A stretch of DNA of 64,000 nucleotides. Origin: Xenorhabdus koppenhoeferi (GTDB taxonomy: Bacteria > Pseudomonadota > Gammaproteobacteria > Enterobacterales > Enterobacteriaceae). Numbering within the stretch: the stretch's first letter is position 1; each line of letters starts with the position of its first letter. The notes below the pieces were generated by a model. It had not been told where the DNA came from and made no database searches. It saw only the letters and a program-made list of their open reading frames with translations. Shown in pieces: positions 1 through 11,458 of this stretch. The stretch spans positions 53,322-117,321 of the forward strand of contig NZ_FPBJ01000006.1 of the NCBI RefSeq assembly GCF_900116635.1, in the 5' to 3' direction. A program made the translations under genes and the position numbers.

Positions 1-1049
1 ATTGTGCGTCCCCGCGAGACTCTCGCGATAAACATGCCAACAAATGGAGACCACGATAACCACCATCCCCAATACAGTAATGTCCATCCCCCCAACCAGT
101 TGCTGGATTTAGGTTCATAGGCATACAGGTTAAATGTTTTGCTGACAATTTCTGAAAAGTAGCCGCCTGTATTTTCCACAAAGGATTTCAGCAGCAGTAC
201 GGTAGGTCCCAGAGCCACCACCAAAAGCAACAATAAAACCGCCAGACCCAGATTCAATTCAGACAAAATACGAATGCCTTTATTCAGACCGGAAACAACA
301 GACAGGGTTGCCAGAGCGGTAATAGCAATAATCAGTATAACCTGTACTGTTTCATTGATAGGCAAACCAAAAAGATGGTTAAGGCCGGCATTAACCTGAA
401 GGACGCCATAGCCCAAAGAGGTCGCGACACCAAATACTGTGCCAATAACAGCAAAAACATCAACGGCATGCCCCATTGGTCCATAAATTTTATCGCCAAT
501 AATCGGATACAGCGCAGAGCGCAATGTCAGAGGCAAACCGTGTCGGTAACTAAAAAATGCCAGAATTAACGCTACAATGGCATAAATTGCCCAGGCATGA
601 AGCCCCCAATGGAAGAAAGTCAGTTTTATCGCTTGTTTTGCAGCTTCGATGCTTTCAGGTGTCCCTACCGGAGGAGATAGGTAGTGCATGACGGGTTCAG
701 CCACACCAAAAAACATAAGCCCGATCCCCATCCCCGCAGAAAAGAGCATGGCAAACCAGGAAAAATAACTGAAATCTGGTTCAGCATGGTCGGGACCCAG
801 TTTTATATTGCCGTATCTGGACAATCCCAGATAGGTAACCGAAAGCAAAATCAAGGCAACTGCAAGAATATAAAACCAACTGGCATTAACAAAAATGTCC
901 TGCTGTAAAGCCTTAAACCATCGATCGGCAAGTTCGGGTTTCAAACCAGCGAATGTCACCAGAGCAATGACTAAAAACGCCGAGAAGAAAAAAACTGGTG
1001 GGTTAATGGAAGTTTTAGTCTTTACCTGACCAGTATTATCTTGACTCAT
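1..1049 (-). CDS. BCCT-family betaine/choline-type transporter (partial)
   Basis: Partial gene: the start is at 1049 and the reading frame runs off the window at base 1, leaving about 349 N-terminal residues of a protein that is usually 500-680 aa. It is an inner-membrane secondary transporter of the betaine/carnitine/choline family. Visible are the family glycine-rich stretch SAGMGIGLMFFGVAEP in the third membrane segment and the signature region GGWTLLYWGWWLSWSP followed by FVGMFIARVSRGRT near the window edge. Known for the family: BetP-like Na+/betaine carriers keep glycine where E. coli BetT has Asp (GIDLMFF). This protein has glycine (GIGLMFF), so Na+-coupled betaine uptake is a better inference than H+-coupled choline uptake. 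The start ATG follows a purine-poor leader (GGATAATT). No bet genes are seen beside it. The family call is sure; the substrate is not. Confidence 0.85.
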   Translation of the reverse strand, partial: MSQDNTGQVKTKTSINPPVFFFSAFLVIALVTFAGLKPELADRWFKALQQDIFVNASWFYILAVALILLSVTYLGLSRYGNIKLGPDHAEPDFSYFSWFAMLFSAGMGIGLMFFGVAEPVMHYLSPPVGTPESIEAAKQAIKLTFFHWGLHAWAIYAIVALILAFFSYRHGLPLTLRSALYPIIGDKIYGPMGHAVDVFAVIGTVFGVATSLGYGVLQVNAGLNHLFGLPINETVQVILIIAITALATLSVVSGLNKGIRILSELNLGLAVLLLLLVVALGPTVLLLKSFVENTGGYFSEIVSKTFNLYAYEPKSSNWLGGWTLLYWGWWLSWSPFVGMFIARVSRGRT

Positions 1050-1352
1050 AATTATCCTTCAAAATTAGTGTTCGACACTATCTCCTATTTACCCCAATAA
1101 GCAATTTTGCAGAGATGCCAATAAATAAATATAAACTTAACAAAGCGTTATATACCTAGCGGCTCTATTGTGATTATTATTCACTCAGCCTACGCTAAAA
1201 GTCACCTTAACATAAAAATGGAATCAACTGTACTTACAGAGGGGTATGTCGAACGGCGGTGGTGGAAATAATGCCCAATAACTTTATCATGCATTTCAAT
1301 GGATTTTGAAAAAGAACGTGTTTTGCAAGTCAACCTTGCCAAATTCCAGCCC
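1050..1352. other. Intergenic region upstream of the BCCT gene
   Basis: About 300 bases between the transporter start and the hairpin after nuoN. It must hold the transporter promoter on the minus strand, but I see no convincing -10/-35 pair or operator. No open frame of note. Confidence 0.4.
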
Positions 1353-1394
1353 AGAATAAAAAACCCAGCCAACAATGACTGGGTTTTTTATTCT
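1353..1394. terminator. Perfect 16-bp hairpin, bidirectional terminator of nuo
   Basis: Stem 1353-1368 pairs perfectly with 1379-1394 around a 10-base loop. A C/G-rich core (ACCCAG/CTGGGT) is flanked by A-runs and T-runs on the two sides, so either strand gives a stem followed by U-rich RNA. It lies 55 bases after the nuoN stop and downstream of no plus-strand gene, so it most likely ends the nuo transcript. Confidence 0.85.
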
Positions 1395-1400
1395 GTTATT

Positions 1401-1445
1401 CAGGTTATTGAGGTTATTGAGGTTATTGAGGTTATTGAGGTTATT
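1401..1445. repeat. Five tandem copies of a 9-bp unit
   Basis: The unit GAGGTTATT is repeated five times without interruption (the first copy begins with C), directly between the nuoN stop codon and the terminator hairpin. The 9-bp period would keep a reading frame, but nuoN stops before it, so the tract is transcribed and not translated. Probably a slippage-prone microsatellite. Confidence 0.9.
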
Positions 1446-1448
1446 GTC

Positions 1449-2906
1449 TTATAAAGCGCTTTTCGCCTGTTGAACAATATCAATCAACGGTTGTGGCCAA
1501 ACACCGAGGATTAACACCAACAACCCTGTAAGCAATACAACAATCCCGCCAGCAGTGAATGCCCAATTGTGTGGTGTATCACGGTTCAGCGCCTTCGGTG
1601 CTGGCAAGTATAAACTCACCATCACACGCAGATAGTAGTAAAGGCCAATGGCACTACCCAGAACTACCGCGCCAGTCAGCCACCACAATCTCGCTTCAAC
1701 ACCGGTTGCGATAACGTAGAATTTACCAATGAAGCCGAAGGTTAACGGAATCCCCGCCAATGACAGCATCATAATGGTCATAACGGCTGACAGGATCGGT
1801 TTATGCCAGAACAAGCCGCGATATGAGAACAGTGAATCTGCATCCGGCCCTCTGTACGGGCTGGACATCAAACTGACTACGCCAAATGCCCCGATACTGG
1901 CAAGCAGATAACCCACCAGATAGATACCCGCCGTCTCTTCTGCCAGTGTGTGATCTTTGATGGCAACCAACACCACCAGCAAATAGCCCAGATGAGAAAT
2001 GGATGAGTAACCCAATAGACGTTTAATATTGCTTTGTGTCAACGCCAATAAGTTACCAAACAGGATAGATGCAATGGCAATGACAGTCAGCACAATGCGC
2101 AGGGTTTCGCTTTCGGTGACAGGCGCTTCAAGGAACAAGCGCATAACCACAGCAAAGATAGCCACTTTACTTGCTGTCGCCAGAAAGGTCGATACTGGTG
2201 CTGGTGCACCTTGATAAACATCCGGTGTCCACAGTTGGAAAGGCACGAGGGAGAGTTTAAAGCCCAGTCCCACGATCATCATAGCCAATCCTGCCAGGAC
2301 CAGAGGTTCATGCAGTTTACTGTCACTTAAGCTTTTACCCAGTGATGCGAAGGACAAGTCACCGGATTCAGCATACAACAGCGCAATACCAAACAGCAGG
2401 AATGAAGATGCCGTTGCGGACAGCAACATATATTTGATACTGGCTTCCAGTGAACGTTTCTGGCGATATGCATAACCAATCAATCCAAATAGTGGCAGAG
2501 TGATCAGTTCAATCCCGATAAACAGCGATGCCATATGGTTGGCAGAAGAGAGCAGAATTCCCCCAACAGCCGCAATCAACACCAAAAGATAAAATTCTTC
2601 TTTGTTATCGGGATAATTCTCCAACCATGAATAAGCAAATGTCGTCGTTGCAAGGCTTGCAATCAGCACAAGGGCTGTATAGAACATTGCAAAACGATCC
2701 ACATGAATCAGTGGCGTGACATCCATCGGCTCTTGTTGTCCCACAAAATAGAGAGAAAACAGAGCCAGATTAAGGCCAATCACCGTCAGGGTGACATTGG
2801 TGAAATGATCGCGTCGCCACGCAATGGACAGCATCACAACCACCACTATTAATCCGACGATCAATAGCGGCAACAGTGCGATCAATTGTTCAGAAGTTAT
2901 TGTCAT
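1449..2906 (-). CDS. nuoN: NADH:quinone oxidoreductase subunit N
   Basis: Membrane subunit of complex I: one of the three antiporter-like proton-pumping subunits (N, M, L) in the membrane arm. The 485 residues equal the E. coli length, and the sequence is closely similar throughout, including the stretches [16 protein letters not shown] (here [20 protein letters not shown]), [19 protein letters not shown] and [17 protein letters not shown]. Many hydrophobic segments predict about 14 membrane helices. The start MTITSEQL matches the family N-terminus. It is the last gene of the operon, 6 bases after nuoM, followed by a 9-bp tandem repeat and a strong hairpin terminator. Confidence 0.97.
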   Translation of the reverse strand: MTITSEQLIALLPLLIVGLIVVVVMLSIAWRRDHFTNVTLTVIGLNLALFSLYFVGQQEPMDVTPLIHVDRFAMFYTALVLIASLATTTFAYSWLENYPDNKEEFYLLVLIAAVGGILLSSANHMASLFIGIELITLPLFGLIGYAYRQKRSLEASIKYMLLSATASSFLLFGIALLYAESGDLSFASLGKSLSDSKLHEPLVLAGLAMMIVGLGFKLSLVPFQLWTPDVYQGAPAPVSTFLATASKVAIFAVVMRLFLEAPVTESETLRIVLTVIAIASILFGNLLALTQSNIKRLLGYSSISHLGYLLVVLVAIKDHTLAEETAGIYLVGYLLASIGAFGVVSLMSSPYRGPDADSLFSYRGLFWHKPILSAVMTIMMLSLAGIPLTFGFIGKFYVIATGVEARLWWLTGAVVLGSAIGLYYYLRVMVSLYLPAPKALNRDTPHNWAFTAGGIVVLLTGLLVLILGVWPQPLIDIVQQAKSAL

Positions 2907-2912
2907 GGCGAA

Positions 2913-4433
2913 TTACGGCCTTGTAGTTAAAAGTGAAGCTGAATACCAATTCTGGATGTTGCTCATCGCTGTGGCTGAAGTATCAAGGATTGGTTGTGGA
3001 TAAACTCCCAAGATCACCAGCAAGACGACCAGTAACAGCAGAATGGAGATTTCGCGGGCATCCATTTGCGGTAGCGGTTTATCTGTTTTTGGCGTGCCGT
3101 AATAAGCCTTTTGCATTAAATATAGTGCATAAACAGACGCAAAAACCAAACCGAATACGGATACCGTGGTAATCAGGGTGAATTTACTGAAGCTACCGAA
3201 CAGGATCATGAATTCACCAACAAAGTTACCGGTTCCCGGCATACCTAATGTGGCTACCGCGAAAAACAGGGATATCGCTGGCAGCAGTTGAACTCTTGAC
3301 CACAAACCGCCCATTTGACGCATATCACGGGTATGCAGGCGTTCATATAATTGACCGCAAAGAATGAACAGGCCAGCGGCAGACAAGCCATGAGCGATCA
3401 TTTGGATAACCGCGCCCTGATAAGCCAATTGGCTACCCGTATAGATGGCGATAAGAACAAAACCCATGTGGGAAACACTGGTATAGGCAATCAGACGTTT
3501 GATGTCAGTCTGGCTAAAGGCCATCCATGCACCGTAGAAAATACCGATAACCCCGAACCACATCGCAATCGGGGCAAAGTCCGCAGAAGCTTGTGGGAAC
3601 AGTGGCAAGCTGAAACGCAGCAAACCATACGCCGCTGTTTTCAATAAGATCCCTGCAAGGTCAACTGAACCCGCCGTGGGTGCCTGGCTATGTGCATCCG
3701 GCAACCAACCGTGCAGAGGAACTACCGGCATTTTCACGGCGAACGCAATGAAGAAACCCAGCATCAGCAAGTATTGGATGGTATATGACATTGGCGTATT
3801 CAACAGTTTTTCATAGTTGAATGACCATTCACCCGTTGCATCATGGTAAATGAAAGCCAGCGCCAGAATCGAAATCAACATCACCAGACCACTGGCCTGG
3901 GTATAAATGAAGAATTTCGTTGCCGCTGTGATACGGGTTTTACCTTCCGACCCCCTGTGACCCCAAAGTGCGATCAGGAAATACATCGGAACCAGCATCA
4001 CTTCCCAGAAGAAGAAGAACAAGAACAGGTCAATGGCAAGGAAAACCCCCATTACACCACCGAGTATCCATAGCAGGTTCAGATGGAAGAAGCCTTGGTA
4101 TGGCTGGTTTTCATTCCACGAACAGAGGATTGCCATCAGACCCAGCAATGCGGTCAGCACGACCATCAGCAAGGAAAGCCCATCCATTGCCAGATGAATG
4201 CTAATGCCAAAGCGAGGTATCCACGGCAGCAGGAATTCTGTTTGCCACTGTGGAATACCCTGCGGGTTGGTGAGTGTATAGCCGCCCTGCAACCACAAGT
4301 GCAGGGAGAGTAACAGTGTCAGTCCCATCGCCAGAAGCGCTATCCAACGCGGCATACGGGTGCCGAAGCGCTCTGCCTGCCAGCACAGCAGGCCTCCGAT
4401 GAAGGGCAGAAGAATTAGCCAAGGTAGTAGCAT
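2913..4433 (-). CDS. nuoM: NADH:quinone oxidoreductase subunit M
   Basis: Antiporter-like proton-pumping subunit in the membrane arm of complex I. At 506 aa it is close to the 509 aa of E. coli. Diagnostic stretches are FFFFFWEVMLVPMYFLI (with the conserved Glu of the fifth helix), LHGWLPDAHSQAPTAGSVDL, TDIKRLIAYTSVSHMGFVL and GMPGTGNFVGEFMIL. The start MLLPWLILLP matches the family. It lies 19 bases after nuoL and 6 bases before nuoN on the same strand, so translation is probably coupled within the operon. Confidence 0.97.
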   Translation of the reverse strand: MLLPWLILLPFIGGLLCWQAERFGTRMPRWIALLAMGLTLLLSLHLWLQGGYTLTNPQGIPQWQTEFLLPWIPRFGISIHLAMDGLSLLMVVLTALLGLMAILCSWNENQPYQGFFHLNLLWILGGVMGVFLAIDLFLFFFFWEVMLVPMYFLIALWGHRGSEGKTRITAATKFFIYTQASGLVMLISILALAFIYHDATGEWSFNYEKLLNTPMSYTIQYLLMLGFFIAFAVKMPVVPLHGWLPDAHSQAPTAGSVDLAGILLKTAAYGLLRFSLPLFPQASADFAPIAMWFGVIGIFYGAWMAFSQTDIKRLIAYTSVSHMGFVLIAIYTGSQLAYQGAVIQMIAHGLSAAGLFILCGQLYERLHTRDMRQMGGLWSRVQLLPAISLFFAVATLGMPGTGNFVGEFMILFGSFSKFTLITTVSVFGLVFASVYALYLMQKAYYGTPKTDKPLPQMDAREISILLLLVVLLVILGVYPQPILDTSATAMSNIQNWYSASLLTTRP

Positions 4434-4452
4434 GGCGCAATGTGTCCCTTAA

Positions 4453-6300
4453 TTAAACCAAAAGCAGCAGAGCTAAAACCAGCACTGCACCCAACCCCAT
4501 AGAGGTAGCGTACCAACGGACTTGTCCGTTCTCACTCCAACGAAGACCTTTATTGCCCCAACGTGACAATACGACAGGAATGTTCATCAGTGAGTTCAAA
4601 GGATCACTTTGCAATAAGTTGGTAAGGCCTTTGAATGGTTTCACGAATACCCAGTCATACAGCGCATCAAATCCCCATGCATGAAACCACCATGCAGAGA
4701 AGAAACGACCCGGTGCACTGTTTGCTGTGGCATTAACCACACTGCGTTTGCCAAGATACAGCGCTGCCGCCAATAAGATACCGATAACGGCAACCACACC
4801 AGAAACAATTTCCAGCAGCATTTTGCCGTCGTGCCCTGCATTGCTTTCTGGCAGAACACCCGCCAATGGAAGCTTAATCAGCGTACCACCAATAAAGGTG
4901 GACAATACCAGCAGTACTGACAGTGGCAAGGTATGGGTAATGCCCTTGACCGGATGAGCATGGGTATTTTCTTCACCGTGGAACACAATGAAGATCATGC
5001 GGAAGGTGTACAGGGATGTCATCAAAGCCCCAATCAGCCCCGCCAGCATCAGGTTCATATGACCATTTGCCAGTGCGCCCCACAGGATTTCGTCTTTACT
5101 GTAGAAACCTGCGGTCAATAAAGGCAGAGCCGAAAGCGCAGAACCACCCACGAGGAAGCAGAGATAAACAAACGGAATACGCTTGCTCAGGCCACCCATT
5201 TTGAAGATGTTCTGTTCATGATGGCAGGCCAGAATCACTGACCCAGAGGCAAGGAACAGTAATGCTTTGAAGAACGCATGAGTCATCAGATGGAAAATGG
5301 CTGCATCCCACGCTTGCACACCCAATGCCAGAAACATGTAACCAATCTGGCTCATGGTGGAATAGGCCAGAACGCGTTTGATATCAGTTTGTACCAGCGC
5401 AGCAAAACCCGCCAACAGTAAAGTCACCGCACCAATGATGCCCACCAGATGCAGAATATCCGGTGTCATCAGGAACAAAGCATGGCTGCGTGCAATCAGG
5501 TAAACACCGGCGGTAACCATTGTTGCGGCGTGGATCAGGGCCGAAACCGGAGTTGGGCCTGCCATCGCATCCGCCAACCATGTTTGCAATGGCAACTGAG
5601 CAGATTTACCCACTGCACCACCCAGAATCATCAGGGTTGCCCAAGTGATCGCAGTCGAACCTGCTTCGATATGTTGTGGAGCCAATACCGCCAGCTCACG
5701 GAAACTCAGCGTGCCGAGCTGGTCATAAAGAATAAACATACCGATGGCGAGGAACACGTCACCCACACGGGTCACGATGAAAGCTTTCATTGCCGCTGCG
5801 CCATTGGCCGGGGTTTTGTAGTAGAAACCAATCAACAGATAACTGCACAGCCCCACACCTTCCCAACCGAGGTACATCAGCAGCATGTTATCAGCCAGCA
5901 CCAATACCACCATGCTGGCGATAAACAAGTTGGTATAAGCAAAGAAGCGGGAATAACCCTCTTCACCACGCATATACCATGAGGCATAAATATGGATCAG
6001 GAAACCGATGCCAGTCACTACACTCAGCATGGTCAGTGACAAACCGTCCAGTACTAAATTAACGGGAATACTGAAATTATCCACCGCCATCCAGTTCCAT
6101 AATGTCTGGCTGTAAACCAGCCCCCCTTCCCCATTTTGGGAAAGGAAATCTATGCCGGCCCAAAGTGTGACCAACGCTGCCAACCCAACAGAACCAATCC
6201 CAATGGCGGCTGACAGATTTTCAGACCAGCGGCCACGGGAAAATGCCAGTAGCAAAAATCCCAGCAGTGGCAGCAGAATTGTTAAATAGAGTAAGTTCAT
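4453..6300 (-). CDS. nuoL: NADH:quinone oxidoreductase subunit L
   Basis: Largest antiporter-like subunit of complex I, at the distal end of the membrane arm. It carries the long lateral helix that runs along the arm. The 615 residues fit the E. coli protein (613). The conserved stretches are [56 protein letters not shown] and [16 protein letters not shown]. The start codon overlaps the last four bases of nuoK (6297-6300), implying translational coupling. The C-terminal part ([19 protein letters not shown]) is the region that anchors the lateral helix in known structures. Confidence 0.97.
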   Translation of the reverse strand: MNLLYLTILLPLLGFLLLAFSRGRWSENLSAAIGIGSVGLAALVTLWAGIDFLSQNGEGGLVYSQTLWNWMAVDNFSIPVNLVLDGLSLTMLSVVTGIGFLIHIYASWYMRGEEGYSRFFAYTNLFIASMVVLVLADNMLLMYLGWEGVGLCSYLLIGFYYKTPANGAAAMKAFIVTRVGDVFLAIGMFILYDQLGTLSFRELAVLAPQHIEAGSTAITWATLMILGGAVGKSAQLPLQTWLADAMAGPTPVSALIHAATMVTAGVYLIARSHALFLMTPDILHLVGIIGAVTLLLAGFAALVQTDIKRVLAYSTMSQIGYMFLALGVQAWDAAIFHLMTHAFFKALLFLASGSVILACHHEQNIFKMGGLSKRIPFVYLCFLVGGSALSALPLLTAGFYSKDEILWGALANGHMNLMLAGLIGALMTSLYTFRMIFIVFHGEENTHAHPVKGITHTLPLSVLLVLSTFIGGTLIKLPLAGVLPESNAGHDGKMLLEIVSGVVAVIGILLAAALYLGKRSVVNATANSAPGRFFSAWWFHAWGFDALYDWVFVKPFKGLTNLLQSDPLNSLMNIPVVLSRWGNKGLRWSENGQVRWYATSMGLGAVLVLALLLLV

Positions 6301-6599
6301 CCGCGCATCTCACTGACATTATCAATATTCAGGTTTTGGCGACGTCGGTGCAACTGTAGTAACAGTGCCAAACCGATGCTCGCCTCAGCGGCTGCCAGAG
6401 TAATGGCCAGAATGTACATCACCTGACCATCAGGCTGGAGCCAATAGCTACCGGCAACGACAAATGCCAGTGCTGAAGCATTGATCATAATTTCCAGACC
6501 AATCAGCATGAATAGCAGATTGCGGCGGATAATCAGACAGGTGAAGCCCAATGTAAACAGAATGGCCGCCAGAATAAGACCGTGGTCTAAGGCTATCAT
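6297..6599 (-). CDS. nuoK: NADH:quinone oxidoreductase subunit K
   Basis: Small (100 aa, the same as E. coli) three-helix membrane subunit of complex I, part of the E-channel next to NuoJ. The two conserved membrane carboxylates lie in the segments [14 protein letters not shown] and [16 protein letters not shown]. The gene overlaps nuoJ by one base at 6599 and nuoL by four bases, the tightest packing in this operon. Confidence 0.97.
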   Translation of the reverse strand: MIALDHGLILAAILFTLGFTCLIIRRNLLFMLIGLEIMINASALAFVVAGSYWLQPDGQVMYILAITLAAAEASIGLALLLQLHRRRQNLNIDNVSEMRG

Positions 6600-7126
6600 T
6601 ATTGCTCCTCCGCACGATTGCTAATTACGTCACCTTGCCGGTTTTCACGACCAATATGGTAAGCCACCACCATTCCGGCCAACAGCAACAAGGATGCCAG
6701 TTCGACTGCCAGTACATAAGGGCCAAACAAACTAATGCCCACCTCTTTGGCACTGACTACTTCACCTGTGATTGCTACAGATGGCAGAGTACTGATGGCA
6801 TAAACCAGCACGATCAGCAGAGCAATAGACAAGATGGACGGTCCTATCCAAGTACGGGGCTGCAACCACAACCGTTCTTGTTCAACGACCGATTTTCCTA
6901 AGTTCAGCATCATCACAACAAAGACGAATAACACCATGATCGCCCCTGCGTAAACAATGATCTCCAAAGCACCGGCGAAATAAGCACCCAGTGAGAAAAA
7001 TACGACGGACAATGCCAGCAAGGAGATAATCAGATACAGCAAGGCATGTACCGGATTAGTATGGGTTATCACCCTGAGTGTTGCGAGGATGGCAACCAGC
7101 CCTGCGACATAAAATGTAAATTCCAT
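6599..7126 (-). CDS. nuoJ: NADH:quinone oxidoreductase subunit J
   Basis: Five-helix membrane subunit of complex I. At 175 aa it is a little shorter than the E. coli protein (184 aa), and the difference is at the variable C-terminus. The conserved third-helix stretch [20 protein letters not shown] contains the YAGA motif where the helix changes shape during the catalytic cycle. It lies 12 bases after nuoI and overlaps nuoK. Confidence 0.96.
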   Translation of the reverse strand: MEFTFYVAGLVAILATLRVITHTNPVHALLYLIISLLALSVVFFSLGAYFAGALEIIVYAGAIMVLFVFVVMMLNLGKSVVEQERLWLQPRTWIGPSILSIALLIVLVYAISTLPSVAITGEVVSAKEVGISLFGPYVLAVELASLLLLAGMVVAYHIGRENRQGDVISNRAEEQ

Positions 7127-7138
7127 AAATATCGCTCC

Positions 7139-7681
7139 TTACGGCAACAGGCTTTTAACGTCGATAGGTTTGGCCTCATTATCAGCTTCACCTTTATCCT
7201 TGCCGTCAATTGCCATGCCTGTCTTGCGGTAAAAGTTATAGTCAGGATACTTGCCCGGCCCTGAAATCAGCAGATCTTCTTTTTCGTAGACTAAATCCTG
7301 ACGCTTGAATTCACCCAGTTCAAAATCCGGCGTCAACTGAATAGCGGTAGTCGGACAAGCTTCTTCACACAGGCCGCAGAAAATACAACGCGAAAAGTTG
7401 ACGCGGAAAAATTCTGGATACCAACGACCATCTTTATGCTCGGCTTTTTGCAGTGAGATACATCCCACCGGACATACTGCCGCACACAAGTTACAGGCGA
7501 CACAACGCTCTTCACCGTCAGGATCACGAGTCAGAACGATACGCCCACGGTAACGGGGTGGCAGATAAACCGGCTCTTCCGGATACATTTTTGTTTCGCG
7601 TTTATGGAAGGCATGAAGCCCTATCATCCAAATACTGCGTACCTGGGTGGCGAAACCGACCACTAACTCTTTCAATGTCAT
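7139..7681 (-). CDS. nuoI: NADH:quinone oxidoreductase subunit I (ferredoxin-type)
   Basis: Peripheral-arm subunit carrying two [4Fe-4S] clusters (N6a and N6b) that pass electrons towards NuoB. The 180 residues equal the E. coli length. Two classical CxxCxxCxxxCP motifs are present: Cys60, 63, 66, 70 ([12 protein letters not shown]) and Cys99, 102, 105, 109 ([12 protein letters not shown]). The N-terminal part is the amphipathic stretch that sits against NuoH. The gene lies 18 bases after nuoH. Confidence 0.97.
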   Translation of the reverse strand: MTLKELVVGFATQVRSIWMIGLHAFHKRETKMYPEEPVYLPPRYRGRIVLTRDPDGEERCVACNLCAAVCPVGCISLQKAEHKDGRWYPEFFRVNFSRCIFCGLCEEACPTTAIQLTPDFELGEFKRQDLVYEKEDLLISGPGKYPDYNFYRKTGMAIDGKDKGEADNEAKPIDVKSLLP

Positions 7682-7699
7682 GGTTCAATCACCCCTTTA

Positions 7700-8674
7700 T
7701 TAAGCGTTGTATAGAATAACTGCGGCAGTTGCCAGCATGTTGAGTAACGTTAATGGCAAACAAATTTTCCAGCCAAACGACATCACCTGGTCATAACGCG
7801 GGCGCGGCAATGCAGCACGGATCAAGATAAACATCATCATGAAAAATGCCGTTTTCAGCGCAAACCAGATGAATGGAGGCAAGAGAGGCCCGTTCCAGCC
7901 ACCGAAAAACAAGGTGACGATCAAGGCGGATACCGTCACGATAGCGATATATTCCCCCACAAAGAACAGGCCGAACTTCATGCCGGAATATTCGACATGA
8001 TAACCATCAGCCAATTCCTGTTCTGCTTCCGGCTGGTCAAAGGGATGACGGTGACACACCGCCACACCAGCAATGGCAAAGGTCAGGAAACCAAAGAACT
8101 GAGGGATGATATTCCACATATGTTGCTGTGAGTTGACGATATCGACCATGTTGAAGGAGCCTGCTTGTGCCACAACCCCCATCATGGACAGACCGATGAA
8201 AACTTCATAGCTCAGTGTTTGTGCTGATGCCCGCATCGCACCCAACAAGGAATATTTGTTGTTACTTGCCCAGCCTGCGAACAACACTGAATAAATTGCC
8301 AGACCCGCCATCATCATGAAGAACAGGACACCGATATCCAGGTCTGCCACCATCCACGTCGGGCTGACTGGCACGATAGCAAAGGCCAGAAGCAATGAGC
8401 AGAAAGCAATGACAGGAGCCAGAGTGAAAATGGCCCGATCAGCGAAGCGAGGTGCCCAGTCTTCTTTAAAGAACATTTTGATCATGTCTGCAACTAGCTG
8501 CAATGAACCGCCCCAGCCGACACGGTTTGGCCCGTAACGATTCTGGAACAGGCCAAGAATGCGGCGTTCAAAGAAGCTCATGAATGCTCCGCAGACAACC
8601 ACGATCAGAAGAATCACAGCCGCTTTCAGAACAGCAATCAGGATTTCAGTCACATCGGGAGTAAGCCAACGCAT
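7700..8674 (-). CDS. nuoH: NADH:quinone oxidoreductase subunit H
   Basis: Membrane subunit that joins the membrane arm to the peripheral arm and forms much of the quinone-binding chamber. At 324 aa it is one residue off E. coli. The highly conserved loop [20 protein letters not shown], rich in carboxylates, and [20 protein letters not shown] near the N-terminus are both intact. The start overlaps the nuoG stop by one base (8674). Confidence 0.97.
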   Translation of the reverse strand: MRWLTPDVTEILIAVLKAAVILLIVVVCGAFMSFFERRILGLFQNRYGPNRVGWGGSLQLVADMIKMFFKEDWAPRFADRAIFTLAPVIAFCSLLLAFAIVPVSPTWMVADLDIGVLFFMMMAGLAIYSVLFAGWASNNKYSLLGAMRASAQTLSYEVFIGLSMMGVVAQAGSFNMVDIVNSQQHMWNIIPQFFGFLTFAIAGVAVCHRHPFDQPEAEQELADGYHVEYSGMKFGLFFVGEYIAIVTVSALIVTLFFGGWNGPLLPPFIWFALKTAFFMMMFILIRAALPRPRYDQVMSFGWKICLPLTLLNMLATAAVILYNA

Positions 8675-11397
8675 TATGCAACCTCCCGTAAATTATTGAC
8701 TGATTTTCCTGCCAGAACCGGTGGAATTCCCGGCATTCCCAGCGGCAGACCAACTTGCCCCTGAGCCAGATTGTCGCTCAAGCGCACTGCTAAACGCAGT
8801 TGTTGCCCTTCACAATCAAACTCCATCACGGCTCCTTCTGTTACATTCAAATGTTCTGCATCTTTATGATTAATCATCACATATGGATCAGGCATACGAT
8901 CCTGTATCACATCAGAACGCTGTGACAGTTCATCACTGCCGAACAAATGGAAATAAGGCGCAACATGCCATTGATTTTTTTGTGCGCTGAATGCGGTTGG
9001 AATACTGTCGAAATAATTCAGCCCACCATCAACGGCTTCAATCAAACGAACACCCGGATCACCAAAGCGCAATTTTCCACCCACTTCAGCCTGAAATTTA
9101 TTCCACGCCTGTGGTGAGTTCCAGCCGGGTGCCCAGGCAAACGGAATTTGCTGACGTGGCGCAAATGGGCTGTTGTTTCCTTCCATTGAGAAAGCAAATG
9201 CGGTGTCGATATCTTGTGGCTGGCGTTGCTCATGAACGCTGATATCAGCCAACATGGCGGTACGACCACTATAACGATGAGGTGAACGTGCTAATTTTTG
9301 CCCACGGACACGGAATGTGGCATCTGGTGCTGCATTAACGATGCCTTTGAATTGCGGCATCGCTTTGACACAGGCTTCAATAACGTGGTCAAGTTGCGTC
9401 CAGTCAGTCTGACATTGTGTGTAAGTAGTATACAGGGAGTGCATCCAGCGCCAGCTTTCCAGCATAACGATGGACTTGTCATAGAATGCAGGTTCATAAA
9501 CTTGGAAATAGCGCTGTGCGCGACCTTCCTGATTCACCAGCGTACCATCACTTTCTGCAAAACTGGATGCTGACAGGATTAAATGCGCTTTATCCATAAT
9601 GGCGGTACGCTGATGGTCAACAACAATCAAGTTTTTCAGGCTATTCAGTGCATTATTAATTTTATCTGCTGGCGCATGACGATAGAGATCGTTTTCCACC
9701 ACAATCGCAGTATCTGAATCCCCTTTGGCGATACGTTGTAAAGCAGCATCCAATGGCTGTGCTTCCATCATCGCCAGACCAAAACTATTGGCATACGCTG
9801 CTACATAAGAAAGACCAACATTTGCACCTTTATCTTTCAGTGCCCATGCAATATTAGCTGCTGCCTGAATCAGGGCATCGCTACCTGTGTTGCTGCCACT
9901 GATAATCAATGGCTTTTTCGCGTCACTCAATGCCTGAGCGATGATTTCCACTTTCGATTGCAGCTCATCCGGCAAGTCATTGACAGCGGGCGCAATATTG
10001 TTCAGGGCATGTGCCACTGCAAAACCAAAACGAGCCTGATCATCAACAGGTGCGCGATAACCCCACGCGGCAACATCATCCAATCGAGTATCATCAACAC
10101 TGGTCAGGAACAGAGGATATTTGGCATGCTGGCCGATATTCATGACCGCCGCGATTTGCCAGTCTGCCACTTTTTGGGCCTCTGCCATCTCACGGGCCTT
10201 GCCCTTCACTGCCTGACGCACTGATAACGCCATGCGAGCCGCAGTTTGAGTTAAGTCTTCACCTAACACCAGCACCGCATCATAATCTTCAATTTCACGT
10301 AGGGATGGTGTATACACGCCACCTTGTTGGAGGATCTCCAGCATCATGTCAAGACGGTGTTGCTCTTCTGCTGAAATACCACTATAGAAGTTTTCTGCGC
10401 CAACTAATTCACGCAAAGCAAAATTACTTTCAATGCTGGCACGTGGCGAGCCGATGCCAATGGTTTTTTTCGCCTGACGCAATATATCTGCGCCCCCTTG
10501 CATAACTTGATCCGCATTCAGCGAAATCCACTGATCACCACGTAATTGTTGTGGCTGGCGAGGACGGTCGTCACGATTGACATAGCCATAACCAAAGCGC
10601 CCACGGTCACACATAAAGTAATGGTTAACCGTACCGTTGTAGCGGTTCTCTATGCGGCGCAATTCACCATAGCGTTCTCCGGGACTCGTATTACAGCCGA
10701 TGCTGCACTGCTGGCAGATGCTTGGCGCAAACTGCATGTCCCATTTACGGTTGTAGCGTTCTGAATGGGTTTTATCGGTAAACACCCCTGTCGGGCAAAT
10801 TTCGACAAGGTTACCGGAAAATTCACTTTCCAGCGTGCCACTTTCAGTGCGACCAAAATAGATGTTGTCATGAGCACCGTAAACGCCTAAATCCGTTCCG
10901 TCCGCATAATCGTTGTAGTAACGAACACAACGATAACAGGCAATGCAACGGTTCATTTCATGGGCAATAAATGGACCCAATTCCTGATTTTTGTGAGTAC
11001 GCTTGGTAAAACGGTACTTACGGAACGAGTGCCCGGTCATTACCGTCATATCCTGCAAATGGCAGTTTCCTCCCTCCTCACAAACAGGACAGTCGTGGGG
11101 ATGATTAGTCATCAGCCATTCCACAACACTTGCGCGGAACTGCTTTGCTTCTTCATCATCAATGGAAATATACGTGCCATCTGTCGCAGGTGTCATACAA
11201 GACATCACCAGACAACCGCGCGTATCTTCTGCGTTCTGATATTGCTTTACCGCACACTGGCGGCAAGCGCCAACGCTTCCCAGCGCCGGATGCCAGCAAA
11301 AATAAGGTATATCAAGCCCCAATGAGAGACAGGCTTGTAACAGGTTATCAGCCCCGTTTACATCATAATCTTTGCCGTCTACATGTATCGTAGCCAT
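8674..11397 (-). CDS. nuoG: NADH:quinone oxidoreductase subunit G
   Basis: Large iron-sulfur subunit of the peripheral arm (907 aa with this start). The N-terminal 2Fe-2S ferredoxin domain has [17 protein letters not shown]. The His/Cys cluster region follows ([17 protein letters not shown]), then two 4Fe-4S motifs ([11 protein letters not shown] and the later CPTGVF), then the extra N7 cluster motif CQQCSIGCN at the start of the molybdopterin-oxidoreductase-like domain. Start choice: an ATG three codons upstream (11406) is only one base from the ribosome site GGGAAG. The ATG at 11397 has a normal 10-base spacing and gives [11 protein letters not shown], matching E. coli. A 61-base gap separates it from nuoF. 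Confidence 0.96.
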   Translation of the reverse strand: MATIHVDGKDYDVNGADNLLQACLSLGLDIPYFCWHPALGSVGACRQCAVKQYQNAEDTRGCLVMSCMTPATDGTYISIDDEEAKQFRASVVEWLMTNHPHDCPVCEEGGNCHLQDMTVMTGHSFRKYRFTKRTHKNQELGPFIAHEMNRCIACYRCVRYYNDYADGTDLGVYGAHDNIYFGRTESGTLESEFSGNLVEICPTGVFTDKTHSERYNRKWDMQFAPSICQQCSIGCNTSPGERYGELRRIENRYNGTVNHYFMCDRGRFGYGYVNRDDRPRQPQQLRGDQWISLNADQVMQGGADILRQAKKTIGIGSPRASIESNFALRELVGAENFYSGISAEEQHRLDMMLEILQQGGVYTPSLREIEDYDAVLVLGEDLTQTAARMALSVRQAVKGKAREMAEAQKVADWQIAAVMNIGQHAKYPLFLTSVDDTRLDDVAAWGYRAPVDDQARFGFAVAHALNNIAPAVNDLPDELQSKVEIIAQALSDAKKPLIISGSNTGSDALIQAAANIAWALKDKGANVGLSYVAAYANSFGLAMMEAQPLDAALQRIAKGDSDTAIVVENDLYRHAPADKINNALNSLKNLIVVDHQRTAIMDKAHLILSASSFAESDGTLVNQEGRAQRYFQVYEPAFYDKSIVMLESWRWMHSLYTTYTQCQTDWTQLDHVIEACVKAMPQFKGIVNAAPDATFRVRGQKLARSPHRYSGRTAMLADISVHEQRQPQDIDTAFAFSMEGNNSPFAPRQQIPFAWAPGWNSPQAWNKFQAEVGGKLRFGDPGVRLIEAVDGGLNYFDSIPTAFSAQKNQWHVAPYFHLFGSDELSQRSDVIQDRMPDPYVMINHKDAEHLNVTEGAVMEFDCEGQQLRLAVRLSDNLAQGQVGLPLGMPGIPPVLAGKSVNNLREVA

Positions 11398-11458
11398 AGT
11401 CAGCATGCTTCCCAGTAGCCCGCCGCAAGCAGGCGTTAGTCAAAAAATAAAATCAATC

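Noticed and set aside
684..908. Plus-strand frame of 74 codons near the window start
   Set aside because: It is antisense to the conserved BCCT gene.
1397..1447. CRISPR-like array
   Set aside because: The 9-bp units are directly adjacent with no spacers, so it is a tandem repeat and not a CRISPR array. No other array was seen.
5449..5982. Plus-strand frame of 177 codons opposite nuoL
   Set aside because: Low-quality composition rich in His, Gln and Cys, opposite a strongly conserved gene; a shadow frame.
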